DNA of 64,000 bases from Paranoxybacillus vitaminiphilus (lineage in GTDB: Bacteria; Bacillota; Bacilli; Bacillales; Anoxybacillaceae). The stretch lies in assembly GCF_003259935.1 (NCBI RefSeq), contig NZ_QLMH01000001.1, forward strand, positions 406,710 to 470,709, in the 5' to 3' direction. Numbering within the stretch: position 1 is the first letter of the stretch; each line of letters opens with the position of its first letter. This document shows positions 63,735 through 64,000 of this stretch, piece after piece. Both the position numbers and the translations under genes were made by a program. The notes under the pieces were generated by a model that was given only the letters and a program-made list of their open reading frames with translations, was not told where the DNA came from and made no database searches.

Positions 63735-64000
63735 TTATTGCTGCTGGGCGAGTTTGCGGATTTTTCGGTCATGTTGGGCGATTTTAGATGAATGGAAATC
63801 GACAGTTTCTTGTGTTTCGATAAGTTCAATGCGCAAGCTGTCAATTTTTGTTTCTAATCGGTTAAATCGTTCGTTCATTTCATTTTCCAGCCGATCGATT
63901 CTGCTTTCCAACCGGTCGTCCATCTCTTGTATCCGTTTATCCATTTCCGCAAACTTGCTTTTAAATTCATCATTCATTGCTTCGACTTTTTTGTCTATTG
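63735..64000 (-). CDS. Coiled-coil protein, 5' end outside window
   Basis: The reverse frame is open to the right edge, so the start is not visible; an internal ATG at 63977 exists but the frame continues upstream of it (IDKKVEAMNDEFKSK). The sequence is a continuous heptad coiled coil (MDKRIQEMDDRLESRIDRLE, NEMNERFNRLETKIDSLRIE) ending KIRKLAQQQ. Function cannot be assigned; similar proteins occur in many Bacillaceae. Confidence 0.65.
   Translation of the reverse strand, partial: IDKKVEAMNDEFKSKFAEMDKRIQEMDDRLESRIDRLENEMNERFNRLETKIDSLRIELIETQETVDFHSSKIAQHDRKIRKLAQQQ

Overview
The window looks like chromosome of a thermophilic Bacillaceae of the Geobacillus/Parageobacillus/Anoxybacillus type. 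This is inferred from protein similarity and from gene order that follows Bacillus subtilis: miaA-hfq, spoVK, hflX-ynbB-glnR-glnA, lexA/yneA-yneB-ynzC, tkt, sirA-yneF, ynzD, ccdA-ccdB-ccdC, yneK, cotM, sspP, tlp, sspO, citB, then ypdQ-ypeP-ypeQ and glpP-glpF-glpK. Sporulation genes confirm an endospore former. I see no rRNA, tRNA, CRISPR array, prophage or intact insertion sequence.

Layout. 1-2.1 kb: a MocR-type regulator cut by the window edge, divergent from a DMT transporter. 2.2-6.8 kb: a chemoreceptor, miaA, hfq, spoVK. 7.0-13.4 kb: an acyl-CoA degradation operon behind a cre site; three of its six genes are broken. 13.5-24.2 kb: conserved core from hflX to yneF, with GlnR and LexA sites. 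24.3-31.4 kb: a zinc-ribbon protein, a heterodimeric ABC exporter, ynzD and the ccd genes. 31.8-37 kb: spore-wall, coat and SASP genes and aconitase. 37-45 kb: small genes, gene fragments, RNase H-like proteins, a cold-shock protein, a manganese (yybP-ykoY) riboswitch with no exporter behind it, Hsp20, and two IS200/IS605-like ends. 44.7-47.1 kb: the glycerol operon with glpF reduced to a remnant. 47.3-49.8 kb: a PAS-GAF-PAS-GGDEF-EAL protein.

The most unusual part is 50.4-60.2 kb. A class I cyclic di-GMP riboswitch leads a tight gene run: GTP cyclohydrolase I, a tandem 6-pyruvoyl-tetrahydropterin synthase, a short-chain reductase, an alpha/beta hydrolase, an acyl carrier protein, an acyl-AMP ligase and a HAMP-containing membrane sensor. 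A GHKL serine-kinase-like protein, a STAS antagonist and a PP2C phosphatase follow. This suggests a c-di-GMP-controlled reduced-pterin pathway, possibly with an acyl-transfer step, coupled to an Rsb-like partner switch. The product and the output are unknown. After it come a broken AbrB-like transporter, hydroxypyruvate isomerase, tartronate semialdehyde reductase and two unrecognised genes.

Two genome-scale patterns stand out. First, about 14 copies or part copies of a roughly 70-130 bp hairpin repeat lie in intergenic gaps, nearly all just behind genes, where their ends double as terminators. Second, four genes (an acyl-CoA ligase, a thiolase, glpF and an AbrB-like transporter gene) have lost their middles but kept both ends.
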